From contig OY757024.1 of assembly GCA_963580285.1 (NCBI GenBank), positions 125,178,045-125,242,044 of the forward strand: a DNA stretch of 64,000 nt, written 5' to 3'. Shown here in pieces: positions 1 through 9,464 of this stretch. Positions within the stretch are counted from its first letter, which is position 1, and every line of letters starts with the position of its first letter. The notes under the pieces were generated by a model that was not told the origin of the DNA, searched no databases, and saw only the letters and a program-made list of their open reading frames with translations. Source of the stretch: Lucinisca nassula. Taxonomy: Eukaryota; Mollusca; Bivalvia; Lucinida; Lucinidae. The position numbers were made by a program, and so were the translations under genes.

Positions 1-102
1 ACAGAATGACAGACTGACAGAATGACAGAATGACACAGTGATTTTAGGGCACTCTTAGAAATCAACCGACTTCAGTTGGTTGCTTTTTCTGCGGGTCGTG
101 CA
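1..102 (-). mobile_element. Helentron-like element, 5' end only (family HT1)
   Basis: The reverse strand starts TGCACGACCCGC, followed by a small hairpin around GACTGAAGTC and then a TCTG/TCAT-rich microsatellite. The same 5' terminus is seen at 17656 and 41163. The copy runs off the window edge, so its 3' end is not visible. Confidence 0.65.
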
Positions 103-230
103 ATTTCGTTAATTGTCCAGTTTTATGATTTTAGATATTTAGCACAATGCTATCATTACGTATAGACAGTGGATAATGAGTAAAATCCTTTCCCCAGCTG
201 ACAATTTTGAAACACTCAATTCCAAATGTG

Positions 231-507
231 TGTCGCGAACGGCGAGAGCTCATGCTGTAGTCAGCCGGAGACGTAATGCGATCGGAGACGTGCCGTCGGA
301 GATGGCTCCTCGTGACTGGTTTTGCACGTGCGACTGGGTGTTGCACGTGCTTTTGGTAGCTAACTCAGGGTATAAGAAGACTGAATTTGTAAATTGTTTT
401 GTATAAAATAAAAAGTGGGAATATATTATAGAACAAAATAATAGTTGTGTCTTTCTTAAGTCTTGTGGTCGAGAAATAAATCAGGAACAAAAAGGATCTC
501 TGCTACA
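231..507 (+). repeat. 5' LTR
   Basis: It begins TGTCGCG and ends GCTACA. It carries two CACGTG E-boxes, a TATAAAAT box and AATAAA signals at 407-412 and 475-480. It matches 7263-7539 along its whole length by eye. Confidence 0.96.
325..409 (+). promoter_or_regulatory. LTR core promoter: paired E-boxes and TATA box
   Basis: CACGTG occurs at 325-330 and 344-349, and TATAAAAT at 402-409, about 52 bp further on. CACGTG is the usual site of bHLH factors of the Myc/Max/USF type. Promoter function is inferred from position and motifs. Confidence 0.6.
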
Positions 508-510
508 ATT

Positions 511-528
511 TGGTGCCGGAACCCGGGA
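511..528 (+). other. Primer-binding site for minus-strand synthesis
   Basis: TGGTGCCGGAACCCGGGA starts three bases after the LTR. It is complementary to a tRNA 3' end: TGG pairs with CCA, followed by an acceptor and T-stem pattern. I do not assign the tRNA species. Confidence 0.8.
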
Positions 529-545
529 ACTAAAGTTCGAAACAA

Positions 546-551
546 GTAAGT
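546..551 (+). other. Candidate 5' splice donor in the leader
   Basis: GTAAGT is a perfect eukaryotic donor consensus. It lies between the primer-binding site and the gag ATG at 572. Its use would remove gag-pol from a subgenomic RNA. Splicing is inferred and not shown. Confidence 0.45.
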
Positions 552-571
552 GAAATACTTTTCTTGTAAAT

Positions 572-3500
572 ATGGCTAATGTCACTTACTTGAAAGGTAT
601 CAGAACGAGATACAGGAATTTCCTAGAAAAGGAAATACAAAATGCCACTGCCATTTTGCGTTCTGACTTTGAATCTGCAAGAATGGAACTGTTGATTGAG
701 TCAGTAGGTAAATGTGTTGCAAAACTGCAAACGTACTCAGAGAAAGTTGAAACTCAAACAGAAAAATTGTGTAGTGCTCTCGACGAGGGTGAATCTGAGT
801 TTATGGAAAATATTCTTGAACAAGATAGTCAATTATGTGCTGAAGCTACGGAATACTATATTGATCTAAAGCAATTAAAAACAAAATTAAATGAAAAGAA
901 GGAAACTGATCTAGATTCAAGTAAATCGTCTGTGAAGACAGATCCTGAACAGCTTGCAGATATGCAAAGTCTCATACTAAATCAAATGAAACATCAGCAG
1001 GAATTTCTTGAGCAGCAACTAAAACTGAAAGAACAAGAAAGTAAAAATGCACTTGAAAAAGCAAGCTCAGTAAAGTTGCCAAAGATAGATATAGTGTCAT
1101 ATAGTGGCGATAGGCTAAAATGGAATGAATTCTGGGACTCTTTTGAATGTACGGTACACATAAATTCAAACTTATCAAATATAGAAAAGTTTAGTTACCT
1201 TAAAAGTAAGTTGTCTGGAGAAGCAGCTCGTGCAGTGTCTGGTTTAGCCTTATCAAACGAAAATTATGCAGTTGCCATTGCTTCATTGAAGGAAAGGTTT
1301 GGAAATAGCCAAGAAGTCATTGATTGTCATTATAATGAAATGATTAGTCTGCAAACAGCAAATAATACTACTCACAGCTTAAGGTTATTTCTAGATAAAG
1401 TCCAGAGACATTTACGCAGTCTTGAAGTGTTGAAGCAGAACATCAATCAAGATGTCTTTGTTTCAATGATCAAGGCTAAGTTGCCACAGGCAGTGCTTCT
1501 GCAGCTTGAAATAATGAATGGAGCAAAAAACAAATGGAGTACTGTAAAGTTAATAGAGACGTTATGTGATTATATTTTTGCACGTGAAAAGAGTGAAATA
1601 AAATCAAATCAGGTGGAATCAAATTCAAACTCAGCTGGTGCAAATCACAAAGCAACAAATAATCATGAACGGAGTCGTGGTAATAAAAGGGTTGATTTTC
1701 ATTCTAAGAATGATAAACGTGCCCCATTTCAAGTATCCTCGGCAGAGGCTTTTGTAGCAGGTACAAAAGAGGTGTCAGTGAAACCTTACTTTGATAAGTG
1801 TAGATACTGCGAAAACAAACACTGGAGTGACGAATGTCCGACCTATAAAACTGTGAAAGAAAGAAAACAGCAGCTGAAAGATAGCTGCTTCAAGTGTTTG
1901 AAAACAGGTCACCTAGCCAAAGAATGTAAACGGAGCAAAGTATGTGTACATTGTGGCGAAGTCAACGCACACCATAGAAGCTTATGCCCGAAAAAGTTCA
2001 AGCAAGTAACCAATAATATACCACAAGAAGTGAATGTTCTGAAGGAACAAAGTAACGTTCGAGAGGAGAATGCTCTTATTTCGTCAGGAGCATTCGTTCT
2101 AATGCAAACAGCCACGACAGAAATAAGAAACCCTAAAAATGCCAATTGTGAGACAGTACGACTTCTATTAGATTCAGGTTCACAAAGAACGTACATTACA
2201 GAAAAACTGGCCGAGAAACTGAAATTGAAGAAAACTGGTGAACAAGAACTCAGACTTGCCACATTTGGAACAGAATCTCCGAAGGTGATTAGAACAGCAT
2301 ATACCGAGATAAGGCTTAAACTAAATAATGGGAAATATTTAAACCTCAGTGCAAATATTGTGCCTACTATCAGTGGAACGATTCAAAGAAAATCATTGAA
2401 AATATCTTCTGATTATCTGGAACATCTTATGAAAAGTGTTGAGTTAGCCGATAGCTTTCAATCAGAAGATGAGTCATCTAATATTGAGTTGCTGGTAGGA
2501 AACGATTTCTATCTGGACATAGTCTTGTCTCAAAGGATTGAAATAAATCCTGGGTTATATCTGCTTGGGTCTAAACTTGGTTGGATCCTCACAGGTAGAA
2601 CAAATGATGATAACCCGGACATTTGTGAGTCAAGTTTGCTTATTCTGACATATGGCAATAACGTGTCAAAGACAAATGTGTTCACTAGTATTGATAGGGT
2701 ACTTCCGACAAAGCCGAATTTGGAAGACTTCTGGAATGTAGAAGGAATAGGTATTATGGATAGTCCTACATCTTCAGATGACGAACTGGCTTTACAGCAG
2801 TTTCACGAGTCTTTAAAATTTGAAGATGGAAGATACCAAGTAACCTGGCCATGGAAAGAAGAGAATCCCGAGCTACCTGTAAATAGGGAACTAGCAGTCG
2901 GTAGATTGAAATCTGTTGTCTCAAAGTTAAGGAAACAACCAAAACTCTTACAGAAGTATCATTCAGTCTTAGAAGATCAACTTAAGAAGGGGGTAATAGA
3001 GACGATAGAGGACAGAGGAGGTGGAACATTAAAGCATTACCTTCCTCATCATGCTGTTGTCAATTTTTCTAAATTAACAACAAAACTAAGGATTGTTTAT
3101 GATGCATCTGCAAAAACAAGATCTAGCAACAAAAGCTTGAATGAGTGTTTATACAGAGGACCTGTGCTTCTGAAAAATCTGTGTGGCATACTCATGCGAT
3201 TCAGACTGCACAGGACAGCACTTGTAGCCGATATTGAAAAAGCATTCTTACAGATCGGTTTGCAGCGGAGCCAACGTGATGTTACACGATTTTTGTGGCT
3301 GAAAGATATAGATTCACCGAGAATGGATTGTGACAATATACAGGAATATCGTTTCTGTCGTGTACCCTTTGGAGTTGTTTCAAGTCCGTTTCTTCTGGGA
3401 GCTACAGTTGAGAATCACCTCAGTTCCTATCATACTGAGCTTGCTAATAAGTTAAAGGATGACATTTATGTTGACAATGTAGTTTCAGGAACGGATACAG

Positions 3501-6190
3501 TGGGAGACGCAATGCTCTTCTACAACGGAGCAAAGGCTATGTTCTCTGAAGCTTCAATGAATCTTCGAGAATGGGTCTCCAACAGTGATGAAGTGAATAG
3601 GCTTATACCGCCAGAGGACAAAACAAACACCGAAACTACAAAGTTACTCGGACACATCTGGAACGTTGGGAATGATACTTTGTCCATAAAGCAGATTAAT
3701 GTACAAACACAATTACAACATCCAACAAAGCGCAATATACTAAAATCAGTTGCCTCCATATTTGACCCCCAAGGATTGGTTTCGCCAATAGTGCTTCGCG
3801 GTAAGCTACTTCTAAAAACCTTGTGGAGCAAAGGCCTCGGATGGGACGATGAAATACCCCAAGAAGACTCAAATGAGTGGTCAAATATGCAGTTGGATAT
3901 TCGAAACCTCCCAGAATTTCAGTTGCCTAGGTGTGTCAAAATGAACAGTGATGGTAACCTAAAACACAAACTTTTGTGTTTTTGCGACGCTTCTTCAAGT
4001 GCCTATGCAGCTGGTGTGTATCTGCATCAGACAACTAATATAAGGTCAAAGACGGATCTTTTGTTTACTAAAACAAGGCTTACTCCAGTGAAAGGTTTGA
4101 CTATACCTAGAGCAGAATTAATGGCAGTACTAATTGGAATAAGGTGCTTGGAATTCGTGAAAGCGCAGTTAAAACTGCCTGTAGAAGAGACATACTTGTG
4201 GACAGATTCACAGTGTGTCCTGAAGTGGATCTTTACCGACAAAGATTTGACCACTTTCGTAAGGAACAGAGTAACTGAAATAAAATCTCACAAGAACATC
4301 AAATTCCGTTTTACTTCGACAAAGGATAATCCTGCAGACATAGCTACCCGTGGATGTTCATTGAAAAAACTCAGCAATAATGACCTTTGGTGGCATGGCC
4401 CTAAGTGGCTTGAATCTCAAGACGAACAATGGTCTGAAACAAAATTGAAAATGAATGATGGTGTCGTGTCTGATTTTTTATCGGAGTTAAGGAAAACTAA
4501 GCAACCCAAAGAAACAAGTTTAACAGCCAGACAGTCGTGTGAAATAACCGACATATGTTCCCCATTTGAAATAGATTGTGGGAAATATTCTTCCGTGACA
4601 AAGCTACTGCGAGTGACAGCATTTGTGCAAAGATTCATCAACAGATTGAAAGGAAATCACATTGAGCATAACTATTTGACCAGTGGCGAGCTAGAAGAGG
4701 CTGAAAGAATGTGGATACGTTTTGTTCAAAGGAAAAACTTTAACGAAACGTTTCAAGCAATATCAAATGAAACAAAGGACAATCTGCAAAAACAGTTGGG
4801 GCTGTATGTTGACAATCATGGTCTCTTGCGATGTAAGGGCAGGTTAGATAACTCTCAGCTCACTGAAGGAGCTCGTCGTCCAATATTATTACCAAATAAC
4901 GAGCGTTTCACACATTTGAAAATAGAAAAAACACATAAACAGAACTTCCATGCTGGCGTTTCACAAACACTGAGCCGGATGAGATACCACTTCTGGATTC
5001 CTCATGGACGTGCTACTGTGCGGAAAGTGATTCACCAATGTGTGATCTGCCGGCGACATGACGGTGGTCCCTACAGGATGCCACCTATGTCTTCGTTACC
5101 ACCATCACGTGTGACGGAGGCTACACCCTTCTCGAAGACTGGCTTGGATTACATGGGACCGTTGTACATCAAGATCGCTGATGGATCAAAGAAAGTGTGG
5201 ATTTGTCTTTTCACGTGTCTTGTCACTCGTGCAATTCACTTAGAACTCGTTCAAGACATGACCTCGGACGAGTTCCTTCTGTGTTTCAGGCGCTTTATAT
5301 CTCAACGAGGGTGCCCGACTGAGATAACCAGTGATAATGCAATGTATTTTAAAGCAACAAGCCCAGCATTAGATTCAGCCTGGAGAAGAATGACAAAGTG
5401 CGAAGAAGTTCAAAATTATGCATCTACTGTTGGTTTAAAGTGGATTTTCATTGTAGAGCTGGCGCCCTGGATGGGTGGTTTTTACGAGCGGCTCGTTGGG
5501 CTTGTAAAAAGGGCACTACGAAAAACATTGGGACGAAAATTATTGTCACTCATTCAAATGCAAACAGTGATTAAAGAAGTGGAGGCAGTTCTGAATTCCC
5601 GGCCGTTGGTATATGTCGGTGACGATGTTAATTCAAGTATTACCCTGACACCAGGACATTTCCTTTCATTAAATCAGAAAACGGGTATTCCGGAATTAGA
5701 TGCTGATAACAGTGATGAAGATTATAATCCAGACAAAAGCACTGCATCAAAATTGCTTCAGATATGGAAAAAGGGTCAGAAACTTTTAAGCATGTTTTGG
5801 AAAATCTGGTATGACGACTACTTGTTAAGTCTCAGAGAGAGAACTCAATCACAACTAAAATGTGGTAGGATCCAATCAGCAGCTATACCGGAGGTCGGGG
5901 ATGTTGTTCTTGTAAAAGAAGACATGCCTCGCGGCTGTTGGAAATTAGGCAAAGTCATACACCTCGTTGTTAGCCGAGACGGACATACACGGTCTGCAAA
6001 AGTGCGACTGAGCTCGGGCCGTGTTATTGGACGTCCTATTAATCTTCTCTTCCCATTGGAAACCTCTGAAAATAGTTCACAAAATGAAACAAGTGTTAAC
6101 TCATCTGAAAATGCCCAATCGAAACAACGGCCCAAACGGAGCAATATAAAAGAAACGATGAGAAAAATAAAACAAAGTTTGCAAGCATAA
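572..6190 (+). CDS. gag-pol: Gag-Pol polyprotein of a BEL/Pao retrotransposon
   Basis: This single 1872-aa frame has no stop or frameshift between gag and pol. The N-terminal part is coiled and charged. About residues 165-330 resemble the gag-type DUF1759 region (begins KLPKIDI). Three Cys/His knuckles follow (C410, C439 CCHC, then a third). The aspartic protease motif LLLDSGS has D534. Reverse transcriptase has D887 in ADIEKAF and D968 in YVDN, where most RTs have YxDD. RNase H carries D1139, E1182 and D1212. Integrase has an HHCC finger (H1455, C1490, C1493) and a DDE triad at D1526, D1588 and E1639. The C-terminus matches the DUF5641-like tail usual in this group. The start is the first ATG after the leader. 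The product would package, reverse transcribe and integrate the element. Domain names come from known family architecture; the residues are read directly from the frame. Confidence 0.96.
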   Translation: MANVTYLKGIRTRYRNFLEKEIQNATAILRSDFESARMELLIESVGKCVAKLQTYSEKVETQTEKLCSALDEGESEFMENILEQDSQLCAEATEYYIDLKQLKTKLNEKKETDLDSSKSSVKTDPEQLADMQSLILNQMKHQQEFLEQQLKLKEQESKNALEKASSVKLPKIDIVSYSGDRLKWNEFWDSFECTVHINSNLSNIEKFSYLKSKLSGEAARAVSGLALSNENYAVAIASLKERFGNSQEVIDCHYNEMISLQTANNTTHSLRLFLDKVQRHLRSLEVLKQNINQDVFVSMIKAKLPQAVLLQLEIMNGAKNKWSTVKLIETLCDYIFAREKSEIKSNQVESNSNSAGANHKATNNHERSRGNKRVDFHSKNDKRAPFQVSSAEAFVAGTKEVSVKPYFDKCRYCENKHWSDECPTYKTVKERKQQLKDSCFKCLKTGHLAKECKRSKVCVHCGEVNAHHRSLCPKKFKQVTNNIPQEVNVLKEQSNVREENALISSGAFVLMQTATTEIRNPKNANCETVRLLLDSGSQRTYITEKLAEKLKLKKTGEQELRLATFGTESPKVIRTAYTEIRLKLNNGKYLNLSANIVPTISGTIQRKSLKISSDYLEHLMKSVELADSFQSEDESSNIELLVGNDFYLDIVLSQRIEINPGLYLLGSKLGWILTGRTNDDNPDICESSLLILTYGNNVSKTNVFTSIDRVLPTKPNLEDFWNVEGIGIMDSPTSSDDELALQQFHESLKFEDGRYQVTWPWKEENPELPVNRELAVGRLKSVVSKLRKQPKLLQKYHSVLEDQLKKGVIETIEDRGGGTLKHYLPHHAVVNFSKLTTKLRIVYDASAKTRSSNKSLNECLYRGPVLLKNLCGILMRFRLHRTALVADIEKAFLQIGLQRSQRDVTRFLWLKDIDSPRMDCDNIQEYRFCRVPFGVVSSPFLLGATVENHLSSYHTELANKLKDDIYVDNVVSGTDTVGDAMLFYNGAKAMFSEASMNLREWVSNSDEVNRLIPPEDKTNTETTKLLGHIWNVGNDTLSIKQINVQTQLQHPTKRNILKSVASIFDPQGLVSPIVLRGKLLLKTLWSKGLGWDDEIPQEDSNEWSNMQLDIRNLPEFQLPRCVKMNSDGNLKHKLLCFCDASSSAYAAGVYLHQTTNIRSKTDLLFTKTRLTPVKGLTIPRAELMAVLIGIRCLEFVKAQLKLPVEETYLWTDSQCVLKWIFTDKDLTTFVRNRVTEIKSHKNIKFRFTSTKDNPADIATRGCSLKKLSNNDLWWHGPKWLESQDEQWSETKLKMNDGVVSDFLSELRKTKQPKETSLTARQSCEITDICSPFEIDCGKYSSVTKLLRVTAFVQRFINRLKGNHIEHNYLTSGELEEAERMWIRFVQRKNFNETFQAISNETKDNLQKQLGLYVDNHGLLRCKGRLDNSQLTEGARRPILLPNNERFTHLKIEKTHKQNFHAGVSQTLSRMRYHFWIPHGRATVRKVIHQCVICRRHDGGPYRMPPMSSLPPSRVTEATPFSKTGLDYMGPLYIKIADGSKKVWICLFTCLVTRAIHLELVQDMTSDEFLLCFRRFISQRGCPTEITSDNAMYFKATSPALDSAWRRMTKCEEVQNYASTVGLKWIFIVELAPWMGGFYERLVGLVKRALRKTLGRKLLSLIQMQTVIKEVEAVLNSRPLVYVGDDVNSSITLTPGHFLSLNQKTGIPELDADNSDEDYNPDKSTASKLLQIWKKGQKLLSMFWKIWYDDYLLSLRERTQSQLKCGRIQSAAIPEVGDVVLVKEDMPRGCWKLGKVIHLVVSRDGHTRSAKVRLSSGRVIGRPINLLFPLETSENSSQNETSVNSSENAQSKQRPKRSNIKETMRKIKQSLQA

Positions 6191-6300
6191 TACATGCATA
6201 CTCTTTGATACGGACTATAAGCGGAGATATTACAGTGTACATGTTTATCAACGGAGCAAACATAATATTTCAATAGGCCAACGGAGTAGCCCGGTAGATT

Positions 6301-6343
6301 CACGTGGCGCACGTGAAACTCATTCCTTTAACGTGTATATAAG
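6301..6343 (+). promoter_or_regulatory. Possible internal promoter for ORF2
   Basis: CACGTG at 6301-6306 and 6310-6315 is followed by TATATAAG at 6336-6343, which is 66 bp before the ORF2 ATG. The arrangement of two E-boxes and then a TATA box repeats that of the LTR promoter. Function is inferred. Confidence 0.4.
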
Positions 6344-6400
6344 TGTCGTTTTAGTAGTGTTGTAATAGTTGTAAAAGTGGTCGCCTGTACTCAATATACT

Positions 6401-6408
6401 GTTTCAGG
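6401..6408 (+). other. Candidate 3' splice acceptor for ORF2
   Basis: GTTTCAG ends at 6407, one base before the G that precedes the ATG at 6409. The tract just upstream is only moderately pyrimidine-rich. Paired with the donor at 546, it would yield a leader-ORF2 RNA, as retroviruses do for env or accessory genes. Confidence 0.45.
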
Positions 6409-7233
6409 ATGAAGTATTTATGTGATACCTGTAACAGATCATACAAACATAAAAGAAATTTGACAAGGCATATCAACGAGCAACACAAGATGACAGCGAG
6501 TGAATATTGGAACTGTACTAAAAGGGGGTGTAAATCCAGGTTCATCAGGCGCAGTTATCTGTCACAACATCTTGCCTTGAAACACGGATACAGTCAAGCT
6601 GAGGCAAGAGAAGCAGCAATATTCGCATCACGAGGTGATATTCCGAAACCGGATGGAATGTACGAAGACGTAAGTGACGATGATAGTATTTTTGATTTGA
6701 TTGCAGAACGTGAAGTAGCGGATGTACATGACTTTTATGAGAAGATAGACGATTTTAATGATAATTTGTTCAACCAAAGCACATTGGGAGGTACAGATGC
6801 AGATGAAACTGATATTTTGCTAGATGGTGATGTAGACATTGAAATACTGGAAAGTGTTGTGGATGGAAATATGTCTGATTCTTATCATAGTCAAGTGCCT
6901 CGTGACATTGACAATGCTCAAAATGGAGATGATAATGTCAGTGGTAACAGTGTAAATATGGAAACAATGACTGAACATGATAGAAATGAAAGTGTTGACG
7001 GAATACGTAATGTCAATGATGACGATGTGATCATTATAAGTAGTGATTCGGATGACGATAATATTGCTGCTACTAGTGGTACCTCTGATGACAGAACTGT
7101 TGAAGTATCCCATTCAAAGACTGTTATTCAGACTTTTGTGCTAACGTTCCATAGGAAGTTACGCTATGTGAATGGTAATCTAGTTGAAACAAGCACGACC
7201 ATGGACAGGGACTATTACCAGTATACTGAGTAA
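6409..7233 (+). CDS. ORF2: C2H2 zinc-finger, acidic protein with SIM-like motif
   Basis: This 274-aa ORF fills the env position and ends 29 bp before the 3' LTR. Finger 1 has C5, C8, H21 and H26 (C-X2-C-X12-H-X4-H). Finger 2 has C36, C41, H54 and H59 (C-X4-C-X12-H-X4-H). A KHKR stretch within finger 1 and RR in finger 2 add basic charge. Residues ~85-220 are strongly acidic and Ser/Asn-rich. Residues 204-217 read DDDVIIISSDSDDD, a close match to a SUMO-interacting motif with flanking acids. The C-terminus (~228-274) is more ordered-looking, with TFVLTF and a Tyr-rich end. There is no signal peptide or membrane segment, so it is not an envelope protein. A nuclear nucleic-acid-binding or regulatory role is inference. 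I do not recognise the whole protein as a named family. The open frame in an otherwise intact element suggests it is maintained. Confidence 0.85.
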   Translation: MKYLCDTCNRSYKHKRNLTRHINEQHKMTASEYWNCTKRGCKSRFIRRSYLSQHLALKHGYSQAEAREAAIFASRGDIPKPDGMYEDVSDDDSIFDLIAEREVADVHDFYEKIDDFNDNLFNQSTLGGTDADETDILLDGDVDIEILESVVDGNMSDSYHSQVPRDIDNAQNGDDNVSGNSVNMETMTEHDRNESVDGIRNVNDDDVIIISSDSDDDNIAATSGTSDDRTVEVSHSKTVIQTFVLTFHRKLRYVNGNLVETSTTMDRDYYQYTE

Positions 7234-7262
7234 TAAGGGACGTTTCCATTTTCCGTGGGGAG

Positions 7263-7539
7263 TGTCGCGAACGGCGAGAGCTCATGCTGTAGTCAGCCGG
7301 AGACGTAATGCGATCGGAGACGTGCCGTCGGAGATGGCTCCTCGTGACTGGTTTTGCACGTGCGACTGGGTGTTGCACGTGCTTTTGGTAGCTAACTCAG
7401 GGTATAAGAAGACTGAATTTGTAAATTGTTTTGTATAAAATAAAAAGTGGGAATATATTATAGAACAAAATAATAGTTGTGTCTTTCTTAAGTCTTGTGG
7501 TCGAGAAATAAATCAGGAACAAAAAGGATCTCTGCTACA
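7263..7539 (+). repeat. 3' LTR
   Basis: It has the same sequence and length as 231-507 by eye, with TATAAAAT at 7434-7441 and AATAAA at 7507-7512 (polyadenylation). It is followed by the target duplicate ATGTG. Confidence 0.96.
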
Positions 7540-7544
7540 ATGTG

Positions 7545-7925
7545 TCCCATGTGCTATAATACAAAAAGCTGACAATTTTTTTAATTACATTTAATATTTT
7601 GCACTTTTTTTACTGAATGCTATTGACTGAAATGCATTTGCAATCTTTACACAGGACACAGGAAACTTTGTGAAATTATCTCATCTGACAGCTTCAATCA
7701 TTTTGAAACCTTAAAAAAATATTAAAACATGAAATGAACATGTGCATGTGTTTTTGTATGATGTTTTGAATACATTTGTCATAATTTTTCGGTTCGGAAA
7801 GGCTATCTACAGTTTTCAGGCCCTACAATATATTTTTCTACTGATTGCGTTATAGTGGGACAAACGTTGGATCTAGTAATATAAACAAACATTATTTGAA
7901 ATAAACCAGTTATTAGAGCTGCTCG
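7545..7925. other. Intergenic stretch without recognised features
   Basis: AT-rich sequence. I see no ORF, hairpin or repeat unit shared with the rest of the window. Confidence 0.5.
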
Positions 7926-8204
7926 CATTACGAAAACACGCCTATACAAATACATTGCCACTTTATCGCCGGAAAAATGAAACGTTTAAGATAAAAAATT
8001 GTGATATTTTTCTTATTTTTGCTCAAAATATAGATTGTGGGTACTCGTTAGAACCGCCTCATCGAGGCGGTTCTTACGAGTACCCATAATCTAAATTTTA
8101 GAGCACAAATAAGAAAAATAAGGTTTACCCCTGTAAACCCAAGTTTTACTTTATAAAAGTGGGGTTCTAGGGGGTCAAAATGATATAGGTGTGTGTTTGT
8201 GATG
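7926..8204 (+). mobile_element. Hairpin MITE, family A (reference copy)
   Basis: Family A runs from CATTACGAAAACACGCC to GGCGTGTTTTCGTGATG, inverted termini of about 20 bp, over about 280 bp. The centre is a long stem around GTTAGAACCGCCTC and its complement, extended outwards by GATTGTG/CACAATC and AAAATATAG/CTATATTTT. The right arm holds a second small hairpin (CCCAGTTTT/AAAAGTGGGG) with a TATATAAAAG box in its loop. There is no coding capacity. Plus orientation here means that this small hairpin lies to the right of the core. Confidence 0.9.
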
Positions 8205-8239
8205 GCACTCAAATACATGTAGCACAATATGAACAGTAT

Positions 8240-9185
8240 TCAAAATTAAAGGACCACGAGGTTCTCATCGCTCCCCTGAGCCATGTGTTTTTCCCCTCAT
8301 CTGAGTGTCTATGGTCTTTGTTACTGATAAACAGGTGAAGGATATTGTAACTTGGGGTCCTCATTTATAAAATATTGTATTACTCAGTCACCTGAAGCTG
8401 CACATGAGGTTTGAAGAAATTGGCTCAGAGGCTTAAACTTATTATGTATTGCCATGTCAACCATTTTGGTCATGTGACAAACTTTCATCAATTGCCAAGA
8501 GGGCTGTATATAAATTTTAAGTTGAAAAGTTGATGGACACCTGGGGCCAAGGTCGCTGAACGACCTTGATACAGACATTCATATAGTACCCCTCTCAATT
8601 AACAATCACAACACTTTTTGAAAATTACATTTTAACCTCTTTCCCATTCAAAAGCCAGAGGGACAAATTTGAACTTGTCAAAGGATAAGTTTAGGTCAAC
8701 CTATCGTCATCATTGGTACAAATTTTGTTGTACTCAGTCACATAAAGGTAAATACTAAATTTCAAGGTAATTGGCCGAGAGGTTCTGACAAAGAAGATAT
8801 TAAGCCATGCCAGCCATCGTTTTTTTTTTTGTAGTATGATAAATGATAAATGAAATAATCATGCCAGCCATCTTTGTCTTGTGACCTGAACCATTCGAAT
8901 AAACCGTCATTTTGCCATTGTCAGGAATTTGCATATAAAACTGAAATTGGCTCTGCAGTTTTAGAGAAAATATCTTTTTAAATGTCAATGCACATGCAAT
9001 CCACGTTACTTGAGGCAAAGGCCATCAAATGACCATGACGTTTAACATGCATAAACATTCATATTGCACCTACTCCATGTCATTTAGCACAATAGTTTTC
9101 GAAAAATGCATTGTTTTATCATTTTCCCATTCAAAAGCATAAGTCACCAAATTTGACCTTGCTGTAAAATTGTCTAAGGTCAACG
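8240..9185. repeat. Degenerate ~450-bp satellite (family S), about two units
   Basis: Repeated landmarks occur in order: ACTCAGTCAC, a GGCATGG...CATCTTGGTCATGTGAC-like block, CAATGGACCTGCAATCCA-like, CATTCATTTTGTACC and AAATTTGACCTTG. Units are about 60-75% alike by eye. The array continues at 9465, 12335 and 13722. It is non-coding. Confidence 0.75.
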
Positions 9186-9464
9186 CATCACGAAAACACG
9201 CCTATATAATAGTCCCTCGCTTGTACCCCACTTTTATATAGTGAAACTGTGGTTTACAGGGGCAAACCATATTTTTTTTCTTATTTCTGCTCTAAAATAT
9301 GTTTGTGGGTACCCGTTAGACCCGCCTCAATGAGGCGGTTCTAACGAGTACCACAATCTATAGTTTGAGCAGAAATAAGAAAAATATCATACTTTTTCGT
9401 CTACAATTTTCGTTTTTAGATGGTAAAATTTACAATTTTTTCATATAGGCGTGTTTTTGTAATG
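9186..9464 (-). mobile_element. Hairpin MITE, family A
   Basis: Both termini (CATCACGAAAACACGCC, GGCGTGTTTTTGTAATG) and the full core stem are present. It is inserted in satellite S, and the satellite resumes at 9465. No target duplication longer than a base is apparent. Confidence 0.88.

Larger units (their letters stand above)
6191..6408 (+). other. Spacer between gag-pol and ORF2
   Basis: This 218-bp spacer contains two CACGTG motifs, a TATATAAG box and, at its 3' end, a splice-acceptor-like CTGTTTCAG. I see no other ORF or structure here. Confidence 0.7.
231..7539 (+). mobile_element. Complete BEL/Pao-superfamily LTR retrotransposon with an extra ORF
   Basis: The 7309-bp element is bounded by two 277-bp LTRs (231-507 and 7263-7539) that begin TGTCGCG and end GCTACA. 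I found no difference between them by eye. A perfect 5-bp target duplication, ATGTG, lies at 226-230 and 7540-7544. Inside are a primer-binding site, an uninterrupted gag-pol frame, a second ORF and a short purine tract (GGGGAG, 7257-7262) against the 3' LTR. The pol order (protease, RT, RNase H, integrase) and protein relatedness place it in BEL/Pao rather than Gypsy or Copia. Identical LTRs and intact frames imply a very recent insertion that may still be competent. Confidence 0.97.

Noticed and set aside
131..406. Frames overlapping the LTRs, repeated at 7124-7438
   Set aside because: They are parts of the LTR sequence, present twice because the LTR is; not genes.
6409..7233. ORF2 as an envelope glycoprotein
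   Set aside because: No signal peptide, membrane segment or glycoprotein cysteine pattern; the N-terminus is two C2H2 fingers.
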